Assembly (NCBI GenBank): GCA_002083525.1 | Contig: LWDM01000053.1 | Span: forward strand, 53,693-117,692 | From: Proteobacteria bacterium SG_bin9 | Lineage (GTDB): Bacteria > Pseudomonadota > Alphaproteobacteria > Rhizobiales > Xanthobacteraceae | Direction of reading: 5' to 3' | DNA: 64,000 nt | In this document: positions 1 to 9,110 of the stretch, in pieces | How positions within the stretch are numbered: the stretch's first letter is position 1 | How the letters are laid out: each line of letters opens with the position of its first letter | The notes under the pieces: generated by a model | Database searches by the model: none | What the model was told of the DNA's origin: nothing | Seen by the model: the letters and a program-made list of their open reading frames with translations, nothing else | Made by a program: the position numbers and the translations under genes

Positions 1-1481
1 TCGCCGACGAGACCCGGAAAGCTCTCAACGCTGGCGGGCTCAAGGAGCGCTTCAGCGAAACCTTCAGGCAACTCGATCGCGATTTCACCGGCATCGTTTC
101 GCGCCTGAGGGCTGAAAGCATCGACCTCGTTCACGTCAGCGGCCTCTACGACGAGATCGGGCCGCTGCTCAGACAGATGCGCTCCCATGGCCTGCAAACG
201 ATCCTGATGTCCGGCAACGGTATCGTCGCGCGGGAGTTCGCGGGGGCCGCCGGGCCAGCCGTTGACGGAGCGCTATTCACGTTCGGTCCGGAAGCTGCGC
301 TCACAAGCTCGGCAGCTCATGACTTCTTCAAAACCCTCTCACGCCGGAACGTGAATCCAGAGGGTCACACGATCTTCGCTTACGCAGCCACTCAGGCAAT
401 TGCGCAGGCCGTTGCGGCTGCCAAGAGCGCTGAACCGCGTCAGGTGGCTGCTGCTTTGAAGAATGGGACATTCAGTACCGCTCTCGGACAGCTGTCGTTC
501 GATGCAAAGGGCGACAGGCGGCAGGCAAGTTACGTCGTCTATCAATGGAACGAGAACGGCTATCGACAATACTACGTACCGCCTGTCGGCGCGGCCACGC
601 CGGTCGCCGCATCTCCCCCATCGCCGCCGGTCGTGCAAGCACCGCCACCCGCGCCACCTCCACCGGTCGTGCAAGCACCACCGCCGCCCGCACCGCCGCC
701 GGTCGTCGCCAACGTACCGCCGCCGAAGCAAGTCGCGCCGGTCGCCGCACCCAAGGCCGCAGCGCCTCCCGATCGCCGCGTTGCGCTCGTCATCGGAAAT
801 TCAGCCTACAAGAACGTCAGTCCGTTGACCAATCCGCAGCGCGATGCATCGACAATTGCAACGGCCTTGCGCCAGTCCGGCTTCCAGTCGGTCACGCTCG
901 TCACCGACCTCGATCGCAACAAGTTGACCGCAGCGCTGCAGAAGTTCGCGGAGGTCGCGGAAACAGCCGACTGGTCGGTGGTCTACTTCGCCGGCCACGG
1001 CATGGAGATCGGCGGCGTCAATTATCTGATCCCCATCGATGCAAAGCTCGGGTCCGATCGCGACATCGAGTTTCAGGCCGTGTCGCTGAATACGGTGCTC
1101 AACGCCGCCGAACGCGCCAAGAAGCTGCGGCTCGTAATCCTCGACGCCTGCCGCGACAACCCCTTCGCCGCGCAGATGAAGCGGACGATGGCGAACGCGA
1201 CCCGTTCAGTTGGCCGCGGCCTTGCCTTCGTCGAGCCGGAAGCCGGCACCATGGTGGTCTATGCGGCCAAGCACGGCGAGACGGCGCTCGACGGCTCGGG
1301 CAGCAACAGCCCGTTCGCGACGGCACTCGCGAAAAATCTGCTGACGCCCGGCCTCGAAGTGCGGTTATTGTTCGACACCGTCCGCGATGACGTCATGGAC
1401 TCGACGGATCGCAAACAGCAACCGTTCAGCTATGGCTCAATCTCGGCGCGCCAGCAGTTCTATTTCACGGCAGCACGTTAG
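1..1481 (+). CDS. Periplasmic-binding-protein/caspase fusion, copy 1 (5' end outside window)
   Basis: The reading frame is open from base 3 and continues off the left edge, so the signal peptide and first half of the sensor domain are missing. The visible part begins in a type I periplasmic binding fold of the Leu/Ile/Val-binding class (motifs ADETRKALNAGG and LLRQMRSHGL), passes through a linker rich in Pro, Val and Ala (about bases 590-770), and ends in a caspase-like C14 domain. The catalytic histidine lies in FAGHGMEIGG (codon 996-998) and the catalytic cysteine in LDACRDNPF (codon 1149-1151). Copy 2 starts only 9 bases downstream, so the copies are probably co-transcribed. An exported ligand sensor coupled to a cysteine protease is inferred; ligand and substrate are unknown. 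Confidence 0.85.
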   Translation, partial: ADETRKALNAGGLKERFSETFRQLDRDFTGIVSRLRAESIDLVHVSGLYDEIGPLLRQMRSHGLQTILMSGNGIVAREFAGAAGPAVDGALFTFGPEAALTSSAAHDFFKTLSRRNVNPEGHTIFAYAATQAIAQAVAAAKSAEPRQVAAALKNGTFSTALGQLSFDAKGDRRQASYVVYQWNENGYRQYYVPPVGAATPVAASPPSPPVVQAPPPAPPPPVVQAPPPPAPPPVVANVPPPKQVAPVAAPKAAAPPDRRVALVIGNSAYKNVSPLTNPQRDASTIATALRQSGFQSVTLVTDLDRNKLTAALQKFAEVAETADWSVVYFAGHGMEIGGVNYLIPIDAKLGSDRDIEFQAVSLNTVLNAAERAKKLRLVILDACRDNPFAAQMKRTMANATRSVGRGLAFVEPEAGTMVVYAAKHGETALDGSGSNSPFATALAKNLLTPGLEVRLLFDTVRDDVMDSTDRKQQPFSYGSISARQQFYFTAAR

Positions 1482-1490
1482 GATCTGACG

Positions 1491-3485
1491 ATGCGAAACT
1501 TGGCCGGAATTCTTTTCGCAGGTGCGGTTCTGGCGGCGCCGGTCACCGCAGCCGCGCAGACGATCAAGATCGGTCTGGCCGGGCCGATGACGGGCGCCAA
1601 CGCCGCCTTCGGAGCGCAGTTCAAGCAGGGCGCCGAACGCGCGGTCGCCGATATCAATGCTGCAGGCGGCGTTCTTGGCCGGAAGCTTGAGCTCACAATC
1701 CGCGACGATGCCTGCGATCCGGTGACGGCACGGACCTGGGCCTCGGTCCTTGTTACAGAGAAGGTCGCAGCCGTGATCGGGCATTTCTGCTCGTCGTCGT
1801 CGATCCCGGCTTCGGAGGTCTATGCCAAGGGCGACGTCCTGCAGATCTCACCCGCATCGAGCAATCCGACGCTGACGGAGCGCAATCTCTGGAATGTGTT
1901 TCGCGTGGTCGGCCGCGACGAGCAGCAGGGCGCGGTTGCCGCGCAGTACATTTTGAAAAACTTCAGCGGCAAGAACATCGCGATCCTTCATGACAAGAGC
2001 ACCTACGGCAAAGGCCTGGCTGACGAGACGCGCAAAGCGCTGAACGCCGGCGGCCTCAAGGATCGCCTCTACGAAACGTTCAACTACGGCGACAAGGATT
2101 TCAGCGCGATCGTTTCGAAACTGAAAGCGCAGAACATCGACCTCGCCTACGTCGGCGGACTTTACACCGAACCTGCATTGTTGCTGCGGCAGATGCGCGA
2201 GGCCGGACTGAAGACGGTGCTGATGTCCGGTGACGGTATCGCCACCACGGAATTTCCTTCCATCGCGGGGACGGCTGTAACCGAGGGCACGCTGTTCACA
2301 TTCAATCCCGACGCCCGCAAAAACCCCGCGGCGCGCGCGGTGATGGAGGCATTTCGGCGCAGCGGTTTCGACCCGGAGGGTTACACACTTTATGCCTACG
2401 CAGCCGTCCAGGTCTGGGCGCAGGCTGCGGCAGCGGCCAAAAGCGTCGAGTCACGTCAGGTTGCTGCAGCACTCAAGAGCGGGACGTTCAACACCGCCCT
2501 CGGGCAACTCTCGTTCGACGCCAAGGGTGACCGGCGTCAACCGGATCACGTGGTCTATCGCTGGGACGCGAAAGGAAACTACAAGGAAATCGACTCGTCG
2601 ATTCCCGTCGCCGCGGCTCCAGTCGTCACGCCTCCGCCGCCTGCTGCCGTCGCGCCTCCTCCGCCTCCACCAGTCGTGCAGACGCCGCCACCTGCACCGC
2701 CGCCCGTCGTCGCCAACGTGCCACCGCCGAAGCAGGCCGCGCCGATCGCTACGCCCAAAGCCGCTACATCTTCAGAGCGCCGCGTCGCACTGGTCATCGG
2801 CAACTCGGCGTACAAGAACGTGAGCGCCCTCACCAATCCGAAGAGCGATGCGTCGACCATCGCGGCCGCGCTGCGTCAGGTCGGCTTCCAGTCGGTGACG
2901 CTCGTGAACGACCTTGACCGCAACAAACTGACCGAAGCATTACAGAAGTTCGCCGAGGTGGCCGAGACCGCCGACTGGTCGCTCGTCTATTTCGCCGGTC
3001 ACGGCATGGAGATCGGCGGCGTCAACTATCTGATCCCTATCGACGCCAAACTGTCGTCCGATCGTGACATCACGTTCCAGGCCGTGTCGCTCGAAGTCGT
3101 ACTGAACGCCGCCGAGCGCGCCAAGAAGCTGCGCCTCGTTATCCTCGACGCCTGCCGCGATAATCCCTTCGCCGCGCAGATGAAGCGGACGATGGCGAAC
3201 GCAACCCGCTCGGTAAGCCGCGGCCTCGCCCAGGTCGAGCCGGAGGCCGGCACCATGGTGGTCTACGCCGCGAAGCATGGCGAGACCGCACTCGACGGCA
3301 CTGGCGGCAACAGCCCGTTCGCGACCGCGCTCGCCAAGAACCTGGCAACGCCGGGGCTCGAAGTGCGGCTGCTGTTCGATGTCGTCCGCGACGACGTGAT
3401 GGAAACCACCGGCCGCAAACAGCAGCCGTTCAGCTACGGCTCGATCTCCGGTCGGCAGCAGTTCTACTTCACCGCGGCGCGCTAG
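1491..3485 (+). CDS. Periplasmic-binding-protein/caspase fusion, copy 2 (complete)
   Basis: This 664-residue protein has a Sec signal peptide (about residues 1-23, ending near AAAQ). A Leu/Ile/Val-type binding domain follows (about 24-368), with the family motifs GHFCSSSSIPAS and ISPASSNPTLTE and the two cysteines that usually form a disulfide. A proline-rich linker (about 371-430) leads to a caspase-like C14 domain (about 432-660) with the His504/Cys555 dyad in AGHGME and DACRDN. The start codon has a GGA-containing site 7 bases upstream. The mature protein should lie in the periplasm. Family knowledge supports solute binding for the first half and Arg/Lys- or Asp-directed proteolysis for caspase homologues in general; coupling of the two is inference. 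Confidence 0.9.
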   Translation: MRNLAGILFAGAVLAAPVTAAAQTIKIGLAGPMTGANAAFGAQFKQGAERAVADINAAGGVLGRKLELTIRDDACDPVTARTWASVLVTEKVAAVIGHFCSSSSIPASEVYAKGDVLQISPASSNPTLTERNLWNVFRVVGRDEQQGAVAAQYILKNFSGKNIAILHDKSTYGKGLADETRKALNAGGLKDRLYETFNYGDKDFSAIVSKLKAQNIDLAYVGGLYTEPALLLRQMREAGLKTVLMSGDGIATTEFPSIAGTAVTEGTLFTFNPDARKNPAARAVMEAFRRSGFDPEGYTLYAYAAVQVWAQAAAAAKSVESRQVAAALKSGTFNTALGQLSFDAKGDRRQPDHVVYRWDAKGNYKEIDSSIPVAAAPVVTPPPPAAVAPPPPPPVVQTPPPAPPPVVANVPPPKQAAPIATPKAATSSERRVALVIGNSAYKNVSALTNPKSDASTIAAALRQVGFQSVTLVNDLDRNKLTEALQKFAEVAETADWSLVYFAGHGMEIGGVNYLIPIDAKLSSDRDITFQAVSLEVVLNAAERAKKLRLVILDACRDNPFAAQMKRTMANATRSVSRGLAQVEPEAGTMVVYAAKHGETALDGTGGNSPFATALAKNLATPGLEVRLLFDVVRDDVMETTGRKQQPFSYGSISGRQQFYFTAAR

Positions 3486-3496
3486 AGAGGCTGACG

Positions 3497-5665
3497 ATGC
3501 GAAATCTTGCCGGCATTTTTCTCGCCAGTGTCGTCCTTGCGGCTCCGGCCGTTGCGGAAGCACAGAGTTCGTTGGCTACCAGCGCGAGAACCATCAAGAT
3601 CGGCGTCTCTGGACCAATGATAATCGGCGCCAAATCCGTCGGCAGACAACTGGAAGATGGCGTGAACCTCGCTGTCGCCGATCTCAACGCTCGGGGCGGC
3701 GTACTCGGGCGTCGTCTTGAAGTAGAGTTTGTCGGTGGCGAATGCGAGGGAAACGGACGGTTTCGGCTCGAGGACGCCAAAGTCGACATTGTTGTTGGGC
3801 ATATCTGTTCGTGGCGAAATGTCGTCGACAAAAAAATCCTGCACATGACGCCAACGCCGAATTATGCACGCCTCACAAGCTACGGTTGGACCAACAGCGA
3901 CGATAACAACGTATTTCGGGTTGGTGGAAGCGATAAGCAAGAAGGCTCCACCGCTGCCGAGTATATCGCAAAGAATTTCGCCAATCAGCGAATTGCTTTC
4001 GTCCGCGACGTAGCGACCGATCAAGACCCCGACTTTATCGAGCTGGGACACTCCGCTCGCACTGCGCTCGACGAGAAACGCGTCAAAATACGCTTCACTG
4101 AAACGTTTGAAAGCAAGCGTGACGGCAAGTTGAACTTCAGTAAGGCCATCAACCGCCTGAAGCAGGAAAAAATTGATTTCGTCTATCTTGCTATGAGTCA
4201 TGTCCATATCGCCGAGTTTCTGCAAAAGCTGCGGCAAGCCGGTCTGCGGACAACTGTCATGTCAGGCAGCGCTCTCATTGATCCCGAATTCGTCAAAGTC
4301 GACGCCGTGCCCAAGGAAGGCACTCTCTTCACCTTCAGCCCGGACGCACGCAAGAATCCGGAAGCCCGTAGCGTTGTCGATGCTCTAAAGCGCAAAGGAC
4401 AGGACGCCGGAGAACTTACCCTTTACGCCTACGCCGCGGTGCAGGCCTGGGCGCAGGCAGCTACAGCAGAAAAAACAATCGAGTCCAAACAGGTTGGCCG
4501 AGCACTCAGGGTTGGCAAATTTTCCACGGCGGTCGGAACGTTGTCATTCGACATCGAGGGTGACCGCGAAAACCCAAAATTCGTAGTGTATCGATGGGAC
4601 GGTCAGGGCAACTACAGCGAAGTGCCGGGTACCGGCTCTCCGCCCGTCGCTACTGCTCCTGCCTCCACTGTGCCAACCGCATCGGCCATCGCAGCTGTTG
4701 CGCCGAAGCCAGCGCCTCCTCCACCTGCTGTCGTTGCACCTCCACCGCCCCCACCTGTTGTGCAGGCACCGCCACCCGCTCCGCCTCCTGTGGTGGCCAA
4801 CGTCCCGCCCACGCCACCGCAGAAACAAACGCCGCCTCCGCCGCCCCCGCCGGTCGTGCAGGCGCCGCTGCCCGCACCGCCGCCAGTCGTCGCCAATATC
4901 CCACCGCCTGTGCAAGCCGCGCCGGTCGCTCCGCCCAAGGCCGCAACGCCTCCCGAGCGCCGCGTTGCGCTCGTCATCGGCAACTCGGCCTACAGGAACG
5001 TGAGCACGCTGACCAATCCCCAGCGCGACGCGGCGACGATCGCGACCGCGCTGAAGCAGGCCGGCTTCCAGTCCGTCACGCAGGTGAACGATCTCGATCG
5101 CAACAAGCTGTCGGATGCGCTGCAGAAGTTCGCTGCGGTCGCCGAGACCGCCGACTGGTCGGTGGTCTACTTCGCCGGTCACGGCATGGAGATCGGCGGC
5201 GTGAACTACCTGATCCCGATCGACGCGAAGCTCGCGTCCGATCGCGACATCGAGTTTCAGGCGGTGTCGCTGAACACGGTGCTGAACGCTGCCGAGCGCG
5301 CCAAGAAACTCCGCCTCGTGATTCTCGACGCCTGCCGCGACAACCCGTTCGCCGCACAGATGAAGCGAACGATGGCAAACGCGACGCGCTCGGTCAGCCG
5401 CGGCCTCGCCCAGGTCGAGCCCGAAGCCGGCACCATGGTGGTCTATGCGGCGAAGCACGGCGAGACCGCGCTCGACGGGTCGGGCAACAACAGTCCGTTT
5501 GCCACGTCGCTCGCGAAAAACCTCCTCACGCCCGGTCTCGAAGTGCGTCGCCTCTTCGATACGGTCCGCGATGACGTGATGGAAACCACCGGTCGCAAGC
5601 AGCAGCCGTTCAGCTACGGGTCGATCTCGGCGCGACAGGACTTCTACTTTACAGCTGCACGCTAG
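3497..5665 (+). CDS. Periplasmic-binding-protein/caspase fusion, copy 3 (complete, divergent sensor)
   Basis: This 722-residue protein has the same order as copy 2: signal peptide (1-24), binding domain (about 35-378), proline-rich linker (about 380-488) and caspase-like domain (about 490-720) with His562 and Cys613. The caspase half is about 90% identical by eye to the other copies. The sensor half is much more divergent and its DNA is visibly less GC-rich (about 3600-4560). The serine-rich ligand loop of copy 2 is replaced by GHICSWRNVVD, although both cysteines remain, so a different ligand is likely. The linker is longer because a unit is duplicated. The start has GAGAGG 6 bases upstream and lies 11 bases after copy 2. 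Confidence 0.88.
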   Translation: MRNLAGIFLASVVLAAPAVAEAQSSLATSARTIKIGVSGPMIIGAKSVGRQLEDGVNLAVADLNARGGVLGRRLEVEFVGGECEGNGRFRLEDAKVDIVVGHICSWRNVVDKKILHMTPTPNYARLTSYGWTNSDDNNVFRVGGSDKQEGSTAAEYIAKNFANQRIAFVRDVATDQDPDFIELGHSARTALDEKRVKIRFTETFESKRDGKLNFSKAINRLKQEKIDFVYLAMSHVHIAEFLQKLRQAGLRTTVMSGSALIDPEFVKVDAVPKEGTLFTFSPDARKNPEARSVVDALKRKGQDAGELTLYAYAAVQAWAQAATAEKTIESKQVGRALRVGKFSTAVGTLSFDIEGDRENPKFVVYRWDGQGNYSEVPGTGSPPVATAPASTVPTASAIAAVAPKPAPPPPAVVAPPPPPPVVQAPPPAPPPVVANVPPTPPQKQTPPPPPPPVVQAPLPAPPPVVANIPPPVQAAPVAPPKAATPPERRVALVIGNSAYRNVSTLTNPQRDAATIATALKQAGFQSVTQVNDLDRNKLSDALQKFAAVAETADWSVVYFAGHGMEIGGVNYLIPIDAKLASDRDIEFQAVSLNTVLNAAERAKKLRLVILDACRDNPFAAQMKRTMANATRSVSRGLAQVEPEAGTMVVYAAKHGETALDGSGNNSPFATSLAKNLLTPGLEVRRLFDTVRDDVMETTGRKQQPFSYGSISARQDFYFTAAR
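4751..4903 (+). repeat. Duplicated proline-rich linker unit in copy 3
   Basis: Two copies of a unit reading approximately PPVVQAPxPAPPPVVAN (4751-4807 and 4847-4903) lie in tandem, separated by a short PTPPQKQTPP-type spacer. Copies 1 and 2 carry the unit in shorter form. The repeat lengthens the tether between sensor and protease. Confidence 0.8.
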
Positions 5666-5713
5666 CCGCAGCTGCGCGTTGACCTTTCGCAATCCGTGCG
5701 ATCATCTGCGCGG

Positions 5714-6727
5714 ATGAAAAACCTGCTCACCGATATTGCCGGCGTCAGCGTCGGCCACGCCGACGACGCCAGGCTTGCATCCGGCGTCACCGCGATCCTG
5801 TTCGATCAGCCGGCGGTCGCGTCGATCGACGTGCGCGGCGGCGGCCCCGGCACGCGCGATGCGACGTTGCTGGAACCCGAGAACACCGTCGAGACGATCG
5901 ACGGCTTCGCGCTCTCCGGCGGCTCGGCATTCGGTCTCGATAGCGGCAGCGGCATTCAGGCCTGGCTCGCCGGGCAAGGCCGCGGCTTCAAGATCGGCAA
6001 TGCCGTGATCCCGCTGGTGCCCGGCGCGATCGTGTTCGATCTCATCAACGGCGGCGACAAGAACTGGGGCCGCTTCCCGCCGTACCGCGATCTCGGTTAC
6101 GCGGCAGCGGCCAACGCAGGCAAGGACTTCGCGCTTGGCAGCGTCGGTGCGGGTCTCGGCGCAACCACGGCGAACTTCAAGGGCGGCCTCGGCTCGGCGT
6201 CCGCGCAGACGCCCGGCGGTGTCACGGTCGCGGCGCTCGCAGTCGTCAACGCGGTCGGCAGCGTCACCGTCGGCGACGGGCCGTGGTTCTGGGCCGCGCC
6301 GTTCGAGGAACACGGCGAGTTCGGCGGGCGCGGCCTCCCCGCTTCCTTTACGCCCGAGATGAAGGCTATGCGGATCAAGGGCGCCGTCTCGGCGACCTCG
6401 ATGCAGAACACGACGCTTGCCGTGATCGTCACAGACGCGATCCTGACCAAGCCGCAGGCGAAGCGCCTGGCGATGATTGCGCAAACCGGTTTCGCGCGCG
6501 CGATCTATCCGGTGCACGCGCCGCTCGACGGCGATGTGGTGTTTGCCGCCGCGACAGGCGCGAAGCCGATCGATCCGCTTGCCGGCCTCACCGAACTCGG
6601 AATGCTGGGCGCCAACGTCATCGCGCGGGCGATTGCGCGCGGCGTGTATGAAGCGAAGGCGCTGCCGTTCGCAGGCGCATTGCCGGACTGGAAATCGAAA
6701 TTCGGCCAGGCGCGGATTACGCGCTGA
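5714..6727 (+). CDS. P1 (S58) family N-terminal-nucleophile peptidase/amidase, DmpA/NylC-like
   Basis: This 337-residue enzyme matches the L-aminopeptidase/D-esterase and nylon-oligomer hydrolase family, with DIAGVSVGHADD at the start, RGGGPGTRD, and LSGGSAFGLD. Members cleave themselves into alpha and beta chains before a Ser/Thr that becomes the nucleophile. Here the expected site is MQN/TTLAVIV, making Thr233 the probable nucleophile. A GTG at 5696 would add six residues, but the family normally starts at the ATG chosen here. It lies 48 bases after the caspase genes on the same strand, so read-through is possible. No signal peptide is visible. The substrate cannot be stated. Confidence 0.85.
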   Translation: MKNLLTDIAGVSVGHADDARLASGVTAILFDQPAVASIDVRGGGPGTRDATLLEPENTVETIDGFALSGGSAFGLDSGSGIQAWLAGQGRGFKIGNAVIPLVPGAIVFDLINGGDKNWGRFPPYRDLGYAAAANAGKDFALGSVGAGLGATTANFKGGLGSASAQTPGGVTVAALAVVNAVGSVTVGDGPWFWAAPFEEHGEFGGRGLPASFTPEMKAMRIKGAVSATSMQNTTLAVIVTDAILTKPQAKRLAMIAQTGFARAIYPVHAPLDGDVVFAAATGAKPIDPLAGLTELGMLGANVIARAIARGVYEAKALPFAGALPDWKSKFGQARITR

Positions 6728-7436
6728 CCGACAGCGACGAGCTCGCCTGCAGATAGCGCGCCTGCTGCTGGATCGCGCGCTCGACGAAGTTATACTTCGA
6801 GGCCGCCTCGCTCGATGCGCTGGAGCTCGGCGGTGTGGTCAGCGTCACCTTCGAGCCGTCGGCATAGGTCACGGTCGTGGTGGTAGAGCCATCCGAGTTC
6901 ACGCTCTGGGTGCTCGAGCCGCCCTTCAGCGCCTTGAGCAACGGGTCTTCGGAACCGTTGCCCGCCTTGTCGCTCTCTTTCTTCTTCTTGGTGCTCAGCG
7001 CCGAGGTCAGCTCTTCCAGGCTCACCGAGCCGTCGCCGTTGCTGTCGATCTTGCCGAACACGCTCTCAGCATTCGCGGTGTTGGTGCCCCCGGCGCCGAG
7101 CTTGTCGGTGAATTCGGATTTGGAGATTTGTCCGTCGCCGTTGCCGTCGAGCGCCGAGAACAGGCGATTGAGTGCAGCCGACCGTCCGCCCGGAGACGCA
7201 GGCTCCGCAGCCGCTTGCGTCTGCGCCTGGACCGAGAGCAGCGAATTGAAGGTTTCGCGCGACAGCAATCCGCCGAGCGGGTTGGAGCTTGCCGGTCCGC
7301 TGACGCCGGTCTTCTGCGGCCCCGCCACGCTGAAGGCGGACGAAGCGGAGACGCCAGTCTTCTTGCCGTTCAGCGGCGCGAACAGCGCGTTGATGGCATC
7401 GATACCGGCGGACAAGGCACCCGCTGCTGCAACCAT
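6717..7436 (-). CDS. EF-hand calcium-binding protein
   Basis: This 239-residue protein contains two canonical 12-residue EF-hand loops, DGNGDGQISKSE (residues 97-108) and DSNGDGSVSLEE (131-142), separated by a short spacer and therefore able to form a calcium-binding pair. The flanks are rich in Ala, Gly and Ser, and there is a Lys-rich stretch after the second loop. The ATG at 7436 has a good GGGAG site; a longer frame to 7529 lacks one and looks non-coding. No signal peptide is evident. Its 3' end overlaps the convergent P1 peptidase gene by 11 bases. Calcium sensing or buffering is inferred; partners are unknown. Confidence 0.8.
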   Translation of the reverse strand: MVAAAGALSAGIDAINALFAPLNGKKTGVSASSAFSVAGPQKTGVSGPASSNPLGGLLSRETFNSLLSVQAQTQAAAEPASPGGRSAALNRLFSALDGNGDGQISKSEFTDKLGAGGTNTANAESVFGKIDSNGDGSVSLEELTSALSTKKKKESDKAGNGSEDPLLKALKGGSSTQSVNSDGSTTTTVTYADGSKVTLTTPPSSSASSEAASKYNFVERAIQQQARYLQASSSLSVSA

Positions 7437-7712
7437 GGTCAACTCCCACGCGGCCGCGCACGGCCTGATCCACAATCCCGCGATTAGTTTTGCAAGCCTC
7501 GTGCCGCAACGGAAAACGCTGAAACACAAGCGTTTCCATCATCCCTGGCCCGGCTGCGGCCCGGCAAAACATGCCCGAAGCGGCAGAACTTGCCGATCTT
7601 CAACCTTAACTGTGCAGCATCTAGCAGCCGCGATTGAACCCTCCAGCCGCGCGTGTTAGGCGGACGGCTATCGGCTCTCGTTGCGGAACCTTTGTCCCCG
7701 GAAAGCGTGCCA

Positions 7713-8411
7713 ATGTCCGCCTTCGCCCTTCGCCCGCTCCTGATCGCACCCTCCATTCTGGCGTCGGACTTCTCGAAGCTCGGCGAAGAAGTGCGCGCGG
7801 TCGATCAGGCCGGCGCCGACTGGATCCATCTCGACGTGATGGACGGCCACTTCGTTCCGAACATTTCCTATGGCCCGGACGTCATCAAGGCGATCCGCCC
7901 GCATACGAAGAAGCCGTTCGACACGCATTTGATGATCGCCCCATGCGATCCCTATCTCGACGCCTTCGCCAAAGCAGGCTCCGAAGTCATCACCGTTCAC
8001 GCGGAAGCTGGACCGCACCTGCATCGCTCGCTGCAAGCAATTCGCGCGCTCGGCAAAAAGGCCGGCGTCTCGCTCAATCCTGGAACGCCCGCGAGCGCGA
8101 TCGAGTACGTCATCGACATGGTCGATCTTGTGCTGGTGATGTCGGTGAACCCGGGCTTCGGCGGCCAGGCGTTCATTCCCTCCGCCATCGACAAGATCGC
8201 GACGATCCGTGCAATGACAGCCGGCCGCGACATCGACATCGAAGTCGACGGCGGCATCACGCCGGAGACTGCGGGCAAGGTCGCCGCCGCCGGCGCCAAC
8301 GTGCTGGTCGCAGGCTCGGCCGTCTTCAAAGGCGGCACGCGCGACGCCTACGTCAAGAACATCAACGCGATCCGCAATGCGGCTGCGTCCGCGCGCGGCG
8401 AGGCGATCTGA
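7713..8411 (+). CDS. rpe: Ribulose-phosphate 3-epimerase
   Basis: This 232-residue TIM-barrel enzyme interconverts D-ribulose 5-phosphate and D-xylulose 5-phosphate in the pentose phosphate pathway and Calvin cycle. Diagnostic motifs are IAPSILASDFSKLGEEV, the metal-binding HLDVMDGHFVPN, HLMI, MSVNPGFGGQ and EVDGGI. The ATG at 7713 was preferred to an in-frame GTG at 7653 because it gives the usual family N terminus and is preceded by GGAAAG. A small membrane protein gene follows after 30 bases. Confidence 0.96.
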   Translation: MSAFALRPLLIAPSILASDFSKLGEEVRAVDQAGADWIHLDVMDGHFVPNISYGPDVIKAIRPHTKKPFDTHLMIAPCDPYLDAFAKAGSEVITVHAEAGPHLHRSLQAIRALGKKAGVSLNPGTPASAIEYVIDMVDLVLVMSVNPGFGGQAFIPSAIDKIATIRAMTAGRDIDIEVDGGITPETAGKVAAAGANVLVAGSAVFKGGTRDAYVKNINAIRNAAASARGEAI

Positions 8412-8441
8412 ACCTTTTCGGCTTCGCCGTTACCAACCGGC

Positions 8442-9002
8442 ATGACCCTCGACGAAATCCGCTCCACCCTCTTCGGCCAGGCGCTGCATCGCCTGCGCGA
8501 CAAGACGCTCGCGAACGACGAGCCCGTGCTCTGGCAGGGCCAGCCCGATCCGGTGAACGGCATGCTGGTGCTGCGCGTGCTGTGGGCGATCGGCCTGCCT
8601 TGGCTGATCCTGACCTACATGGCCTTCCAGCGCGGCTGGATCGGCGAGGCCGCAACGCCGCTTGCATTGATCGGTCTCGGCCTGACGGCCGGCCCTTTCG
8701 TGAAGGCCCTCTACGACATGCAGACGCTCTACGCGATCACCGATCGCCGCGCGATCATCCTGCGCACGGCATGGGGCAAGCCGAGCGTCTACAGCAGCCC
8801 GTTCGCCATCATGGACCGCAAGCTCGAGGTGCTCGCGGCGGGCCGCGGCGCTGCACACCTGAACTTCAGGTCCGGCGTGTCGGCACGGCTGCCGGATTCG
8901 GACTACACCGGGCGCTACGGCTTTCGTTCCATCCGCGATGTGGAGAGCGTCCGCACCATTCTCGAAAACGCTTCGCGAAACCTGCGCGGCAAAGAGAAAT
9001 AG
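8442..9002 (+). CDS. Membrane-associated hypothetical protein (PH-like fold possible)
   Basis: This 186-residue protein opens with DEPVLWQGQPDP, a pattern common in small bacterial membrane proteins with PH-like domains. Two hydrophobic segments follow (about residues 43-62 and 72-90), then a soluble region with YAITDRRAIILR, which is typical of bacterial PH-like proteins. The C terminus is basic. It sits between rpe and purB on the same strand. No enzymatic motif is visible. The function is unknown and the fold assignment is an inference from short motifs. Confidence 0.7.
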   Translation: MTLDEIRSTLFGQALHRLRDKTLANDEPVLWQGQPDPVNGMLVLRVLWAIGLPWLILTYMAFQRGWIGEAATPLALIGLGLTAGPFVKALYDMQTLYAITDRRAIILRTAWGKPSVYSSPFAIMDRKLEVLAAGRGAAHLNFRSGVSARLPDSDYTGRYGFRSIRDVESVRTILENASRNLRGKEK

Positions 9003-9110
9003 CGCTGATTTTCCGGGACAATTCCGTGCCGATGGGTGGTGCCGAAGGACACGATCTGCTATAGCGCAGCGTAACCCCGAACCCCGCAAAACTGTGCGCG
9101 AAGGGCCTCG

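Noticed and set aside
4544..5692. A 382-codon frame antisense to the copy 3 linker and caspase region
   Set aside because: Its Arg/Val/Gly-rich composition mirrors third-position GC bias; similar antisense frames occur opposite all three copies only because the copies are alike.
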